A stretch of 64,000 bases of DNA, taken from positions 124,001-188,000 of the forward strand of contig JAEOAD010002856.1 in NCBI GenBank assembly GCA_036365145.1, in the 5' to 3' direction. Position numbers and translations under genes: made by a program. Positions 36,076 through 50,176 of this stretch are shown in pieces. The stretch comes from Orientallactaga sibirica (taxonomy: Eukaryota; Chordata; Mammalia; Rodentia; Dipodidae). Under the pieces are notes generated by a model that worked only from the letters and a program-made list of their open reading frames with translations, was not told where the DNA came from and searched no databases. How positions within the stretch are numbered: the first letter of the stretch is position 1; the number at the start of each line of letters is the position of its first letter.

Positions 36076-39000
36076 AAATGAAGCTAAATTATTAAGTTGT
36101 ACATCTTGTTAGATTACACAAACTAGGAAAGTTTGATCTTGCTGCACTTAAGATTCTTCTTAAGAAAGCAACTCATTCCCAGAACAGTACTAGCTTATTT
36201 CACACACTACTGTGTTCGGTAATGAAGGTGTTTGTTTTCTAAAGAAACTACGTTGGAAATGAACCTAATCTATTAAGTTGTACAACTTGTTAGATTACAC
36301 AAACTAGGAAATTTTGATATTGCTTCAATGAAGATTCTTTTAAGAAAGCAACTCATTCCGAGAACAGAACTAGCTTATTTCACACAATACAGTGTTCGGC
36401 AATGAAGGTGTTTGTTTTCGAAAGAAACTACGTTAGAAATGAAGCTAATCTAGTAAGTTGTACATCTTATTAGATTACACAAACTAGGAGAGTTTGATCT
36501 TGCTTCACTGAAGGTTCTTCTTAAGAAAGCAATTCAATCCGAGAAGAGCACTAGCTAATTACATACAGCACAGTGTTCCGCAATGAAGTGTTTGTTTTCT
36601 AAAGAAACTACGTTAAAAGTGGAGCTAAACTCTTAAGTTGTACATCTTTTTAGATTACACAAACTAGGAAAGTTTGATTTTGCTGCACTGAAGACTCTTC
36701 GTAAGAAACCAACTTGTTGGGAGAAGAGAACTGGCTCATTTCACACAGTACATTATTTAGCAATGACGGTGTTTGTTTTCTAAACAAACTACGTTAGAAA
36801 TGAAGCTAATCTATTAAGTTGTACATCTTATTAGATTACACAATCTAGGAGAGTTTGATCTTGCTTCCCTGAAGATTCTTCTTAAGAAAGCAACTAAATC
36901 CAAGAACAGAACTAGCTAATTACATACAGTACAGTGTTCGGCAATGAAGGTGTTTGCTTTCTAAAGACACTACGTTAGAAATGAAGCTAATATAATAAGT
37001 TGTACATCTTGTTAGATTACACAAACTTGGAAAGTTTGTCTTGCTGCACTGAAGATTCTTCTTAAGAAAGCAACTCATTCCGAGAACAGAACCAGCTTAT
37101 TTCACACAGTACAGTGTTTGAAAATGAAGGAATTTGTTTTCTAAAAAACTGTGTGAAAAATGAAGCTAATCTATTAAGTTGTCCATCTTGTTAAATTACA
37201 AAAACTAGGAAATTTTGATCTTGCTTCACTGAAGATTCTCTTCTTAAGAAAGCAACTCATGCCGAGAACAGAACTAGCTTATTTCATACAGTACAGTGTT
37301 TGGCAATGAAGGTGTTTTTTTCTAAACAAAGTATGTTGGAAATGAGGCAAATGTTCTAAGTTGTCCGGTTGTTAAATTATACAAACTAGGAACGTTTGAT
37401 CTTCATGCACTGAAGATTCTTCGTAAGAAAGCAACTCATTCCTAGAACAGAACTAGCTTATTTCACACAGTACAGTGTTCAGCAATGAAGGTGTTTGTTT
37501 TCTAAAAAAGTATGTTGGAAATGAAGGCTAATCTATTAAGTTGTCCATCTTGTTAAATTACACAAACTAGGAAAGTTTGATCTTGCTGCACTGAAGATTC
37601 TTCTTAAGAAAGCAACTCATTCCGAGAACAGAACTAGCTTATTTGACACAGTACAGTGTTCGACATTAAGGTGTTTGTTTTCTAAAGAAACTACATTAGA
37701 AATGAAGCTAATCTATTAAGTTGTACATTTTGTTAGATTACACAAACTAGGAAAGTTTTTTCTTGGTTTACTGAAGATTCTTCTTAAGAAAGCAACTCCT
37801 TCCGAGAACAGAACCAGCTTTTTTCAAACAGTACAGTGTTCTGCAATGAAGGTGTTTGTTTTCTAAACAAACTGCATTAGAAATGAGGCAAATCTATTAA
37901 GTTGTACATTTTGTTAGATTACACAAACTAGGAAAGTTTGATCTTGCTTCACTGAAGATTCTTCTTAAGAAAGCAACTCATTCTGAGAACAGAAATAGCT
38001 TATTTCACACAGTACAGTGTTTGGCAATGAAGGTGTTTGTTTTCTAAAAAGAAACTACGTTAGAAATGAAGCTAATCTATTAAGTTGTACATCTTGTTAG
38101 ATTACACAAACTAATAAAGTTTGTTCTTGGTTCATTGAAGATTCTTCTTAAGAAAGCAACAACAAATTCCGAGAACAGAACCAGCTTATTTCACACAGTA
38201 CAGTGTTTGGCAATGAAGGTGTTTGTTTTCTAAACAAAGTATGTTGGAAATGAGGTCAAATGTACTAAGTTGTCCAACTTGTTAAATTACACAAACTAGG
38301 AAAGTTTGATCTTGCTGCACTGAAGATTCTTCTTAAGAAAGCAACTCATTCCGAGAACAGAACTAGCTAATTTCACACAGTACAGTTTTCTGCAATGAAG
38401 GCATTTGTTTTCTAAAGAAACTATGTTGAAAATGAAGCTAATCTATTAAGTTTTACATCTTGTTTAATTACACAAACTAGGATTGTTTGATCTTGTTTCA
38501 CTGAAGATTCTTCTTAAGAAAGCATCTCATCCGAGAACAGAACTAGCTAATTACATACAGCACAGTGTTCAGCAATGAAGGTGTTTGTTTTCTAAAGAAA
38601 CTAAGTTAAAAATGAAGCTAATCTATTAAGTTGTACATCTTGTTAGATTACACAAACTAGGAAAGTTTGATCTTGCTGCACTGAAGATTCTTCTTAAGAA
38701 ACCAACTCATTCCGACAACAGAACCAGCTTATTTCACACAGTACATTGTTTGGCAATGAAGGTGTTTGTTTTGTAAACAAAGTGTGTTGGAAATGAGGCT
38801 AATCTATTAAGTTGTACATCTTGTTACATTACACAAACTAAGAAAGTTTGATCTTGCTTCACTGAAGATTCTTCTTAAGAAAGCAACTCATTCCGAGAAC
38901 AGAACTAGTTTATTTCACACAGTACAGTGTTCGCAAAGAAGGTGTTTGTTTTCTAAACAAATTATGTTAGAAATGAGGCAAATGTATTAAGTTGTCCATC

Positions 39001-40299
39001 TTGTTAAATTACACAAACTAGGAAAGTTTGATCTTGCTTCACTGAAGATTCTTCTTAAGAAAGCAATTCAATCCGAGAACAGAACAAGCTTATCTAACAC
39101 AGTACAGTATTTGGCAATGATGGTGTTTGTTTTCTATACAAACAAGGTTAGAAATGAAGCTAAAGTATTAAGTTGTACATCTTCTTAGATTACACAAACT
39201 AGGAAAGTTTTTTCTTTGTTTACTGAAGATTCTTCTTATAAAAGCATCTCATGCCGAGAAAAGAACTAGGTTATTTCACCCAGGACAGTGTTTGGAAAAT
39301 GAAGGTGTTTGTTTTCTAAAGAAACTACATTAAAAATGAAGCTAATCTAATAAGTGGTACATCTTGTTAAATTACACAAACTAGGAAAGTTTTATTTTCT
39401 TCACTGAAGATTCTTCTTAAGAAAGCATCTCATTCCGAGAACAGAACTAGCTTATTTCACACAGTACAGTGTTAAGCAATGAAGGTGTTTGTTTTATAAA
39501 GACACTACATTAGAAATGAAGCTAATCTATTAAGTTGTACATCTTGTTAGATTACACAAACTAGGAAAGTTTGATCTTGCTTCACTTAAGATTCTTCTTA
39601 AGAAAGCAATTCATTCAAGAACAGAACCAGCTTATTTCACACAGTACAGTGTTTGGCAATGAAGGTGTTTGTTTTTTCTAAAAAAGTGTGTTGGAAATGA
39701 GGTGAATGTACTAAGTTGTCCACCTTGTTAAATTACACAAACTAGGAAAGTTTGATTTGCTGCACTGAAGATTCTTCTTAAGAAAGCAATTCATTCCGAG
39801 AACAGAACTAGCTTATTTCATACAGTACAGTGTTAAGCAATGAAGGTGTTTGTTTTCTAAAGAAACTACGTTTAAAATGAAGCTAAATTATTAAGTTTTA
39901 CATCTTGTTAGATTACACAAACTAGGATTGTTTGATCTTGCTGCACTGAAGATTCTTCTTAAGAAAGCAACTCAATCCGAGAACAGAACTAGCTAATTAC
40001 ATACAGCACAGTGTTCGGCAATGAAGGTGTTTGTTTTCTAAAGAAACTAAGTTAAAAATGGAGCTAATCTATTAAGTTGTACATCTTGTTCGATTACACA
40101 AACTAGGAAAGTTTGATCTTGCTGCACTGAAGACTCTTTTAAGAAACCAACTCATTCCGGAGAACAGAACTGGCTCATTTCACACAGTACATTATTTGGC
40201 AATGACGGTGTTTGTTTTCTAAACAAACTACGTTAGAAATGAAGCTAATCTATTAAGTTGTACATCATGTTACATTACACAAACTAGGAAAGTTTGATC

Positions 40300-40812
40300 T
40301 TGCTTCACTGAAGATTCTTCTTAAGAAAGCAACTCATTCCGAGAACAGAACTAGCTTATTTCACACAGTACAGTGTTCGGCAAAGAAGGTGTTTGTTTTC
40401 TAAACAAATTATGTTGGAAATGAGGCAAATGTAGTAAGTTGTCCAACTTGTTAAATTACACAAACTAGGAAAGTTTGATCTTGCTGCGCTGAAGACTCTT
40501 CGTAAGAAAGCAACTCATTCCGAGAACAGAACTAGCTTATTTCACACAGTACAGTATTTGGCAATGATGGTGTTTGTTTTCTATACAAACAAGGTTAGAA
40601 ATGAAGCTAAAGTATTAAGTTGTACATCTTCTTAGATTACACAATCTAGGAGAGTTTGATCTTGCTTCACTGAAGATTCTTCTTAAGAAAGCATCTCGTT
40701 CCGAGAAAAGAACTAGGTTATTTCACCCAGGACAGTGTTCGAAAATGAAGGTGTTTGTTTTCTAAAGAAACTACATTAAAAATGAAGCTAATCTAATAAG
40801 TGGTACATCTTG
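40300..40812 (+). repeat. Nearly identical 0.51-kb segment, repeated at 42290
   Basis: Bases 40300-40812 and 42290-42802 match almost perfectly over nearly three monomers. I see only a change in CTACATTAAA/CTACATGAAA and one in GTTCGATT/GTTAGATT near the end. The offset is 1,990 bp, 11 monomers minus 1. The match ends sharply on both sides (CTTCACTG versus CTGCACTG on the left; TGATCTTGCTGC versus TATCTTTCTTC on the right). Part of it also resembles 39110-39360. Confidence 0.88.
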
Positions 40813-42289
40813 TTCGATTACACAAACTAGGAAAGTTTGATCTTGCTGCACTGAAGACTCTTCGTAAGAAACCAACTTGTTCGGAGAAGAAAACTGGCTC
40901 ATTTCACACAGTACATTATTTGGCAATGACGGTGTTTGTTTTCTAAACAAACTACGTTACAAATGAAGCTAATCTATTAAGTTGTACATCATGTTACATT
41001 ACACAAACTAGGAAAGTTTGATCTTGCTTCACTGAAGATTCTTCTTAAGAAAGCATCTCATTCCGAGAACAGAACTAGCTTATTTCACACAGTACAGTGT
41101 TTGGCAATGAAGGTGTTTGTTTTCTAAACAAAGTGTGTTGGAAATGAGGCGAATGTACTAAGTTGTCCAACATGTTAAATTATACAAACTAGGAAAGTTT
41201 GATTTGCTGCACTGAGGATTCTTCGTAAGAAAGCATCTCATTCCTAGAACAGAACTACCTTATTTCACACAGTACAGTGTTCAGCGATGAAGGTGTTTGT
41301 TTTCTAAAGAAACTACGTTAGAAATGAAGCTAATCTATTAAGTAGTACATCTTGTTAGATTACACAAACTAGGAAAGTTTGATCTTGCTTCACTGAAGAT
41401 TCTTCTTAAGAAAGCAACTCATTCCGAGAACAGAACCAGCTTATTTCACACAGTACAGTGTTTGGCAATAAAGGTGTTTGTTTTCTAAAAAAAGTGTGTT
41501 GGAAATGAGGCGAATGTACTAAGTTGTCCACCTTGTTAAATTACACAAACTAGGAAAGTTTGATATTGCTGCACTGAAGACTCTTCGTAAGAAAGCATCT
41601 CATTCCGAGAACAGAACTAGCTTATTTCACACAGTACAGTGTTCGCCAATGAAGGTGTTTGTTTTCGAAAGAAACTACGTTAGAAATGAAGCTAATCTAT
41701 TAAGTTGTACATCTTATTAGATTACACAAACTAGGAGAGTTTGATCTTGCTTCACTGAAGATTCTTCTTAAGAAAGCAATTCAATCCAAGAACAGAACTA
41801 GCTAATTACAAACAGCACAGTGTTCGGCAATGAAGGTGTTTGTTTTCAAAAGAAACTACGTTAAAAGTGGAGCTAATGTATTAAGTTGTACATCTTGTTA
41901 GATTACACATACTAGGAAAGTTTGATTTTGCTGCACTGAAGACTCTTCGTAAGAAACCAACTTGTTCGGAGAAGAGAACTGGCTCATTTCACACAGTACA
42001 TTATTTGGCAATGACGGTGTTTGTTTTCTAAACAAACTACGTTAGAAATGAAGCTAATCTATTAAGTTGTACATCTTATTAGATTACACAATCTAGGAGA
42101 GTTTGATCTTGCTTCACTGAAGATTCTTCTTAAGAAAGCAAATCAATCCGAGAACAGAACTAGCTAATTACGTACAGTACAGTGTTCGGCAATGAAGGTG
42201 TTTGCTTTCTAAAGAAACTACGTTAGAAATGAAGCTAATATAATAAGTTGTACATCTTGTTAGATTACACAAACTTGGAAAGTTTGATC

Positions 42290-42802
42290 TTGCTGCACTG
42301 AAGATTCTTCTTAAGAAAGCAACTCATTCCGAGAACAGAACTAGCTTATTTCACACAGTACAGTGTTCGGCAAAGAAGGTGTTTGTTTTCTAAACAAATT
42401 ATGTTGGAAATGAGGCAAATGTAGTAAGTTGTCCAACTTGTTAAATTACACAAACTAGGAAAGTTTGATCTTGCTGCGCTGAAGACTCTTCGTAAGAAAG
42501 CAACTCATTCCGAGAACAGAACTAGCTTATTTCACACAGTACAGTATTTGGCAATGATGGTGTTTGTTTTCTATACAAACAAGGTTAGAAATGAAGCTAA
42601 AGTATTAAGTTGTACATCTTCTTAGATTACACAATCTAGGAGAGTTTGATCTTGCTTCACTGAAGATTCTTCTTAAGAAAGCATCTCGTTCCGAGAAAAG
42701 AACTAGGTTATTTCACCCAGGACAGTGTTCGAAAATGAAGGTGTTTGTTTTCTAAAGAAACTACATGAAAAATGAAGCTAATCTAATAAGTGGTACATCT
42801 TG
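42290..42802 (+). repeat. Second copy of the nearly identical 0.51-kb segment
   Basis: Partner of 40300-40812. Its flanks are unlike those of the first copy, so the shared tract is embedded in different contexts. This is what a gene conversion tract or a short recent duplication would look like. Confidence 0.88.
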
Positions 42803-42999
42803 TTAGATTACACAAACTAGGAAAGTTTTATCTTTCTTCACTGAAGATTCTTCTTAAGAAAGCTACTCATTCCGAGAACAGAACTAGCTTATTTCACACA
42901 GTACAGTGTTCGGCAATGAAGGTGTTTGTTTTATAAAGACACTACATTAGAAATGAAGCTAATCTATTAAGTTGTACATCTTGTTAGATTACACAAACT

Positions 43000-43830
43000 A
43001 GGAAAGTTTGATCTTGCTTCACTGAAGATTCTTCTTAAGAAAGCATCTCATTCTGAGAACCGAACTAGCTTATTGAACACAGTACAGTGTTTGGCAATGA
43101 AGGTGTTTGTTTTCTAAACAAAGTATGTTAAAAATGAGGCTAATGTACTAAGTTGTCCAACTTGTTAATTTACACAAACTAGGAAAGTTTGATCTTGCTG
43201 CACTGAAGATTCTTCTTAAGAAAGAAACTCATTCCGAGAACAGAACTAGCTTATTTCACACAGTACAGTGTTCGACAATGAAGGTGTTTGTTTTCTAAAG
43301 AAACTACGTTGAAATGAAGCTAATCTATTAAGTTGTACATCTTGTTAGATTACACAAACTAGGAAAATTTGATATTGCCTCACTGAAGATTCTTCTTAAG
43401 AAAGCAACTCATTCCGAGAACAGAACTAGCTTATTTCACACAGTACAGTGTTTGGCAATGAAGTTGTTTGTTTTTAAACAAAGTATGTTTTAAATGAGGC
43501 AAATGTACTAAGTTGTCCAACTTGTTAAATTACACAAACTAGGAAAGTTTGATCTTGCTGCACTGAAGATCCTTCGTAAGAAAGCAACTCATTCCCAGAA
43601 CAGAACAAGCTTATTTCACACAGTACAGTTTTGACAATGAATGTGTTTAATTTCTAAAGAAACTAGGTTAGAAATGAAGCTAATCTATTAAGTTGTACAT
43701 CTTATTAGATTACACAATCTAGGAGAGTTTGATCTTGCTTCACTGAAGATTCTTCTTAAGAAAGCAACTCAATCCGAGAATAGAACTAGCTAATTACATA
43801 CAGTACAGTGTTCGGCAATGAAGGTGTTTG
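43000..43830 (+). repeat. 4.6-monomer block, repeated at 45.36-46.19 kb
   Basis: Shared rare variants in order are GAGAACCGAACTAGC with TTATTGAACAC (43055 and 45411), AAAATTTGATATTGCCTCAC, AAGTTGTTTG with GTATGTTTTAAATG, CAATGAATGTGTTTAATTTC, and AATAGAACTAGCTAATTACATAC. The offset is about 2,356 bp, 13 monomers plus 3. Confidence 0.82.
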
Positions 43831-43920
43831 TTTTCAAAAGAAACTACGTTAAAAGTGGAGCTAATGTATTAAGTTGTACATCTTGTTAGATTACACAAAC
43901 TAGGAAAGTTTGATCTTGCT

Positions 43921-43980
43921 GCACTGAAGACTCTTCATTCGAGAAAGAAACCAACTTGTGTTCGAGAAGAGAACTGGCTC
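43921..43980 (+). repeat. Monomer with small template-slip insertions
   Basis: The usual CTCTTCGTAAGAAACCAACTTGTTCGGAG motif is replaced by CTCTTCATTCGAGAAAGAAACC followed by AACTTGTGTTCGAGAAG. Extra ATTCGAGA-like bases duplicate neighbouring sequence, as expected from replication slippage or from a consensus error between two monomer variants. Confidence 0.6.
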
Positions 43981-46900
43981 ATTTCACACAGTACATTATT
44001 TGGCAATGACGGTGTTTGTTTTCTAAACAAACTACGTTAGAAATGAAGCTAATCTATTAAGTTGTACATCATGTTACATTACACAAACTAGGAAAGTTTG
44101 ATCTTGCTGCACTGAAGATTCTTCTTAAGAAAGCAACTCATTCCGAGTTCAGAACTAGCTTATTTCACACAGTACAGTGTTCGACATTAAAGTTGTTTGT
44201 TTTCAAAGAAAACTACGTTGGAAATGAAGCTAATCTATTAAGTTGTACGTCTTGTTAGATTACACAAACTAGGAAAGTTTTTTCTTGGTTTACTGAAGAA
44301 TCTTCTTAAGAAAGCTACTCATGCCGAGAACAGAACCAGCTTATTTCACACAGTACAGTGTTCGGCAAAGAAGGTGTTTGTTTTCTAAACAAAGTATGTT
44401 GGAAATGAGGCAAATGTACTAAGTTGTCCAACTTGTTAAATTACACAAACTAGGAAAGTTCGATCTTGCTGCAATGAAGATTCTTCTTAAGAAAGCATCT
44501 CATTCTGAGAACAGAACTAGCTTATTTCACACAGTACAGAGTTTGGCAATGAAGGTGTTTGTTTTCTAAAGAAACTACGTTAGAAATGAAGCTAATCTAT
44601 TAAGGTGTACATCTTGTTAGATTACACAAACTAGGAAAGTTTGATCTTGCTTCGCTTAAGATTCTTCTTAAGAAAGCAACTCATTCCGAGAACAGAACCA
44701 GCTTATTTCACACAGTACAGTGTTTGGCAATGAAGGTGTTTGTTTTCTAAACAAAGTGTGTTGGAAATGAGGTGAATGTACTAAGTGTCCCCCTTGTTAA
44801 ATTACACAAACTAGGCGAGTTTGATCTTGCTTCACTGAAGATTCTTCTTAAGAAAGCAATTCAATCCGAGAACAGAACTAGCTAATTACATACAGCACAG
44901 TGTTCGGCAATGAAGGTGTTTGTTTTCTAAAGAAACTACGTTTAAAATGAAGCTAATCTATTAAGTTTTACATCTTATTAGATTACACAAACTAGGATTG
45001 TTTGATCTTGCTTCACTGAAGATTCTTCTTAAGAAAGCAACTCAATCCGAGAACAGAACTAGCTAATTACATACAGCACAGTGTTCGGCAATGAAGGTGT
45101 TTGTTTTCTAAAGAAACTAAGTTAAAAATGGAGCTAATCTATTAAGTTGTACATCTTGTTCGATTACACAAACTAGGAAAGTTTGATCTTGCTGCACTGA
45201 AGACTCTTCGTAAGAAACCAACTTGTTCGGAGAAGAAAACTGGCTCATTTCACACAGTACATTATTTGGCAATGACGGTGTTTGTTTTCTAAACAAACTA
45301 CGTTAGAAATGAAGCTAATCTATTAAGTTGTACATCATGTTACATTACACAAACTAGGAAAGTTTGATCTTGCTTCACTGAAGATTCTTCTTAAGAAAGC
45401 ATCTCATTCTGAGAACCGAACTAGCTTATTGAACACAGTACAGTGTTCGGCAATGAACGTGTTTGTTTTCTATACAAAGTATGTTGGAAATGAGGCGAAT
45501 GTACTAAGTTGTCCAACCTGTTAATTTACACAAACTAGGAAAGTTTGATCTTGCTGCACTGAAGATTCTTCTTAAGAAAGCAACTCATTCCGAGAACAGA
45601 ACTAGCTTATTTCACACAGTACAGTGTTCGACAATGAAGGTGTTTGTTTTCTAAAGAAACTACGTTGGAAATGAAGCTAATCTATTAAGTTGTACATCTT
45701 GTTAGATTACACAAACTAGGAAAATTTGATATTGCCTCACTGAAGATTCTTCTTAAGAAAGCCACTCATTCCGAGAACAGAACTAGCTTATTTCACACAG
45801 TACAGTGTTCGGCAATGAAGTTGTTTGTTTTTTAAACAAAGTATGTTTTAAATGAGGCGAATGTACTAAGTTGTCCAACTTGTTAAATTACACAAACTAG
45901 GAAAGTTTGATCTTGCTGCACTGAAGATCCTTCGTAAGAAAGCAACTCATTCCCAGAACAGAACAAGCTTATTTCACACAGTACAGTTTTCGACAATGAA
46001 TGTGTTTAATTTCTAAAGAAACTACGTTCGAAATGAAGCTAATCTATTAAGTTGTACATCTTATTAGATTACACAATCTAGGAGAGTTTGATCTTGCTTC
46101 ACTGAAGATTCTTCTTAAGAAAGCAACTCAATCCGAGAATAGAACTAGCTAATTACATACAGTACAGTGTTCGGCAATGAAGGTGTTTTTTTTCTAAAGA
46201 AACTACGTTCAAAATGGAGCTAATCTATTAAGTTGTACATCTTGTTAGATTCCACAAACTAGGAAAGTTTGATCTTACTGCACTGAATACTCTTCGTAAG
46301 AAACCAACTCGTTCAGAGAAGAGAACTGGCTCATTTCACACAGTACATTATTTGGCAATGACGGTGTTTGTTTTCTAAAAAAACTATGGTAGAAATGAAG
46401 CTAATCTATTAAGTTGTACATCTTGTTAGATTACACAAACTAGGAAAGTTTGATCTTGATTCACTGAAGATTCTGCTTAAGAAAGCAACTCATGCCGAGA
46501 TAAGAAGTAGCTTATTTCACACAGTATAGTCTTTGGCAATGAAGATGTTTGTTTTCTAAAGAAAGTATGATAGAAATGAGGCAAATGTACTAAATTCTCC
46601 AACTTGTTAAATTACACAAACTAGGAAAGTTTGATCTTGCTGCACTGAAGATTCTTCTTAGGAAAGCAACTCATTCCGAGAACAAAACTAGCTTATTTCA
46701 CACAGTACAGTATTTGGATATGATGGTGTTTGTTTTTTATACAAACAAGATTAGAAATGAAGCTAACCTATTAAGTTGTACATCTTGTTAGATTACACAA
46801 ACCAGGAAAGTTTGATCTTGCTGCACTGAAGACTCTTCGTAAGAAAGCAACTCATTCTGAGAACAGAACTATCTTACTTCACACAGTACAGTGTTCGGCA

Positions 46901-49090
46901 ATGAAGTTATTTGTTTTCTAAACAAAGTATGTTGGAAATGAGGCGAATGTACTAAGTTGTCCAACTTGTTAAATTACACAAACTAGGAAAGTTTGATCTT
47001 GCTGCAGTAAAGAACCTTCGTAAGAAAGCAACTCATTCCGAGAACAGAAGTAGCTTATTTCACACAGTACAGTGTTTGACAATGAAGGTGTTTGTTTTCT
47101 AAAATAACTACGTTGGAAATGAAGCTAATCCATTAAGTTGTACATCTTGTTAGATTAAACAAACGAGGAAAGTTTGATCTTTCTTCACTGAAGATTCTTC
47201 TTAAGAAAGCAACTCATTCCGAGAACAGAACTAGCTTATTTCACACAGTAAAGTATTCGAAAATGAATGTCTTTGTTTTCTAAAGAAACTACATAAGAAA
47301 TGAATGTAATCTATTAAGTTGTACATCTTGTTAGATTGCAAAAACTAGGAAACTTTGATCTTGCTTAACTGAAGATTATTCTTAAGAAAGCAACTCATTC
47401 CGAGAACAGAACGAGCTGATTACACACAGTACAGTGTTCGGCAATGAAGGTTTTTGTTTTCTAAAGAAACTACGTTGGAAATGAAGCTAATCTATTAAGT
47501 TGTACATCTTGTTAGATTACACAAACTAGGAAAGTTTGATCTTGCTTCACTGAAGATTCTTCTTAAGAAAGCAACTCAATCCGAGAACAGAACTAGCTTA
47601 TTACACACAGTACAGGGTTCAGCAATGAAGGTGTTTGTTTTCTAAACAAAGTATGTTGGGAATTTGCCGAATGTACTAAGTTGTCCAACTTGTGAAATTA
47701 CACAAACTTGGAAAGTTTGATCTTGCTGCACTGAAGATTCTTCTTAAGAAAGCAACTAATTCCGAGAACTGAACTAGGTTATTGCACACAGTACAGTGTT
47801 CGGCAATGAAGGTGTTTGTTTTCTAAATAAACTACGTTGGAAATTAAGTGAATCTATTAAGTTGTACATCATGTTAGATTACACAAACTAGGAAAGTTTG
47901 ATCTTGCTGCACTGAAGATTCTTCTTAAGAAAGCAACTCCTTCCGAGAACAGATCTAGCTTATTTGACACAGTACAGTGTTCAGCAATGAAGGTGTTTTT
48001 TTTCAAACACAGTATGTTGGAAAAAAGGCGAATGTACTAAGTTGTCCAACTTGTTAAATTACACAAACGAGGAAAGTTTGATCTTGCTGCACTGAAGATT
48101 TCTCGTAAGAAAGCAACTCATTCCGAGAACAGAACTACCTTATTTCACACAGTACAGTGCTCGACAATGAAGGTGTTTGTTTTCTAGAGAAACTATGTTG
48201 GAAAGGAAGCTAATCTATTAAGTTGTACATCTTCTTAGATTACACAAAGTAGGAAAGTTTGATCTTGCTTCACTGAAGATTCTTCCTAAGAAAGCAACTC
48301 ATTCCGAGAAAAGAACTAGCTTATTACACACAGTACAGGGTTCGGCAATGAAGGTGTTTGCTTTCTAAACAAAGTATGTTGGAAATGTGGCGAATGTACT
48401 AAGTTGTCCAACTTGTTAAATTACACAAACTAGGAAAGTTTGATACTGCTGCACTGAAGAATCTTCTTAAGAAAGGATCTCATTCCGAGAATAGAAATAG
48501 CTTATTTCACACAGTACAGTGTTCGGCAATGAAGGTGTTTGTTTTCTTAACAAAGTATGTAGGAAATGAGGCGAATGTGCTAAGTTGTCCAACTTGTTAA
48601 ATTAAACAAACTAGGAAATTTTTATCTTGAGGCACTGAAGATTCTTCATAAGAAAGCAACTCATTCCGAGAACAGAATTAGCTTATTTCACACAGTACAG
48701 TATTTGGCAATGATGGTGTTGTTTTCTAAACAAACAAGGTTAAAAATGAAGCTAACCTATTAAGTTGTACATCTTGTTAGATTACACAAACCAGGAAAGT
48801 TTGATCTTGCTGCACTGAAGAATCTTCGTGAGAAAGCAACTCCTTCCGAGAACAGAACTAGCTTATTTCACACACTACTGTGGTCGAAAATGAAGGTGTT
48901 TGTTTTCTAAAGAAACTACGTTGGAAATGAAGCTAATCCATTAAGTAGTACATCTTGGTAGATTACACAAAGTAGGAAAGTTTGATCTTGCTTCACTGAA
49001 GATTCTTCTTAAGAATGCAACTCATTCCGAGAACAGAACTAGCTTATTTCACACAGTACAGTTTTCGGCAATTAAGGTGTTTGTTTTCTA

Positions 49091-50176
49091 AACAAAGTAT
49101 GTTGGAAATGAGGCGAATGTACTAAGTTGTCCAACTTCTTATATTACACAAACTAGGAAAGTTTGATCTTGCTGCAGTAAAGATCCTTCGTAAGAAAGCA
49201 ACTCATTCCTAAAACATAACAAGCTTCTTTAAAACAGTACCGTGTTCGACAATGAAGGTGTTTGTTTTCTAAAGAAACTACGTTGGAAATGAAGCTAATC
49301 TACTAAGTTGTATATCTTGTTAGATTACATAAACTAGGAAAGTTTGATCTTGCTGCACTGAAGATTCTTCTTAAGAAAGCAAATCATTCCGAGAACAGAA
49401 CTAGCTTATTTCACACAGTACAGTGTTCGGCAATGAAGGTGTTTGTTTCCTAAAGAAACTACGTTAGAAATGAAGCTAATCTATTAAATTTTACATATTG
49501 TTAGATTACAAAAACTAGAAAATTTTGATCTTGCTTCACTGAAGATTCTTCTTAAGAAACCAACTCATGCCGAGAACAGAACTAGCTTATTTCACACAGT
49601 ACAGTGTTCGGCAATGAAGGTGTTTGTTTTCTGAACAAAGTATGTTGGAAATGAGGCGAATGTACTAAGTTGTCCAACTTCTTATATTACACAAACTAGG
49701 AAAGTTTGATCTTGCTGCAGTAAAGATCCTTCGTAAGAAAGCAACTCATTCCTAAAACAGAACAAGCTTCTTTAAAACAGTACCGTGTTCGACAATGAAG
49801 GTGTTTGTTTTCTAAAGAAACTACGTTGGAAATGAAGCTAATCTACTAAGTTGTATCTCTTGTTAGATTACACAAACTAGGAAAGTTTGATCTTGCTGCA
49901 CTGAAGATTCTTCTTAAGAAAGCAAATCATTCCGAGAACAGAACTAGCTTATTTCACACAGTACAGTGTTCGGCAATGAAGGTGTTTGTTTCCTAAAGAA
50001 ACTACGTTAGAAATGAAGCTAATCTATTAAATTTTACATATTGTTAGATTACAAAAACTAGAAAATTTTGATCTTGCTTCACTGAAGATTCTTCTTAAGA
50101 AAGCAACTCATGCCGAGAACAGAACTAGCTTATTTCACACAGTACAGTGTTCGGCAATGAAGGTGTTTGTTTTCTG
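49091..50176 (+). repeat. Recent tandem duplication of three monomers (543 bp)
   Basis: Two adjacent copies, about 49091-49633 and 49634-50176, are offset by exactly 543 bp (3 x 181). Both carry CCAACTTCTTATATTAC, CTGCAGTAAAGATCC, AAGCTTCTTTAAAACAG, GTGTTTGTTTCCTAAAG and AAATTTTACATATTG. I see only a few differences (CATAAC/CAGAAC, TATATC/TATCTC, CATAAA/CACAAA, AACC/AAGC). The next three monomers do not continue the pattern. Confidence 0.9.
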
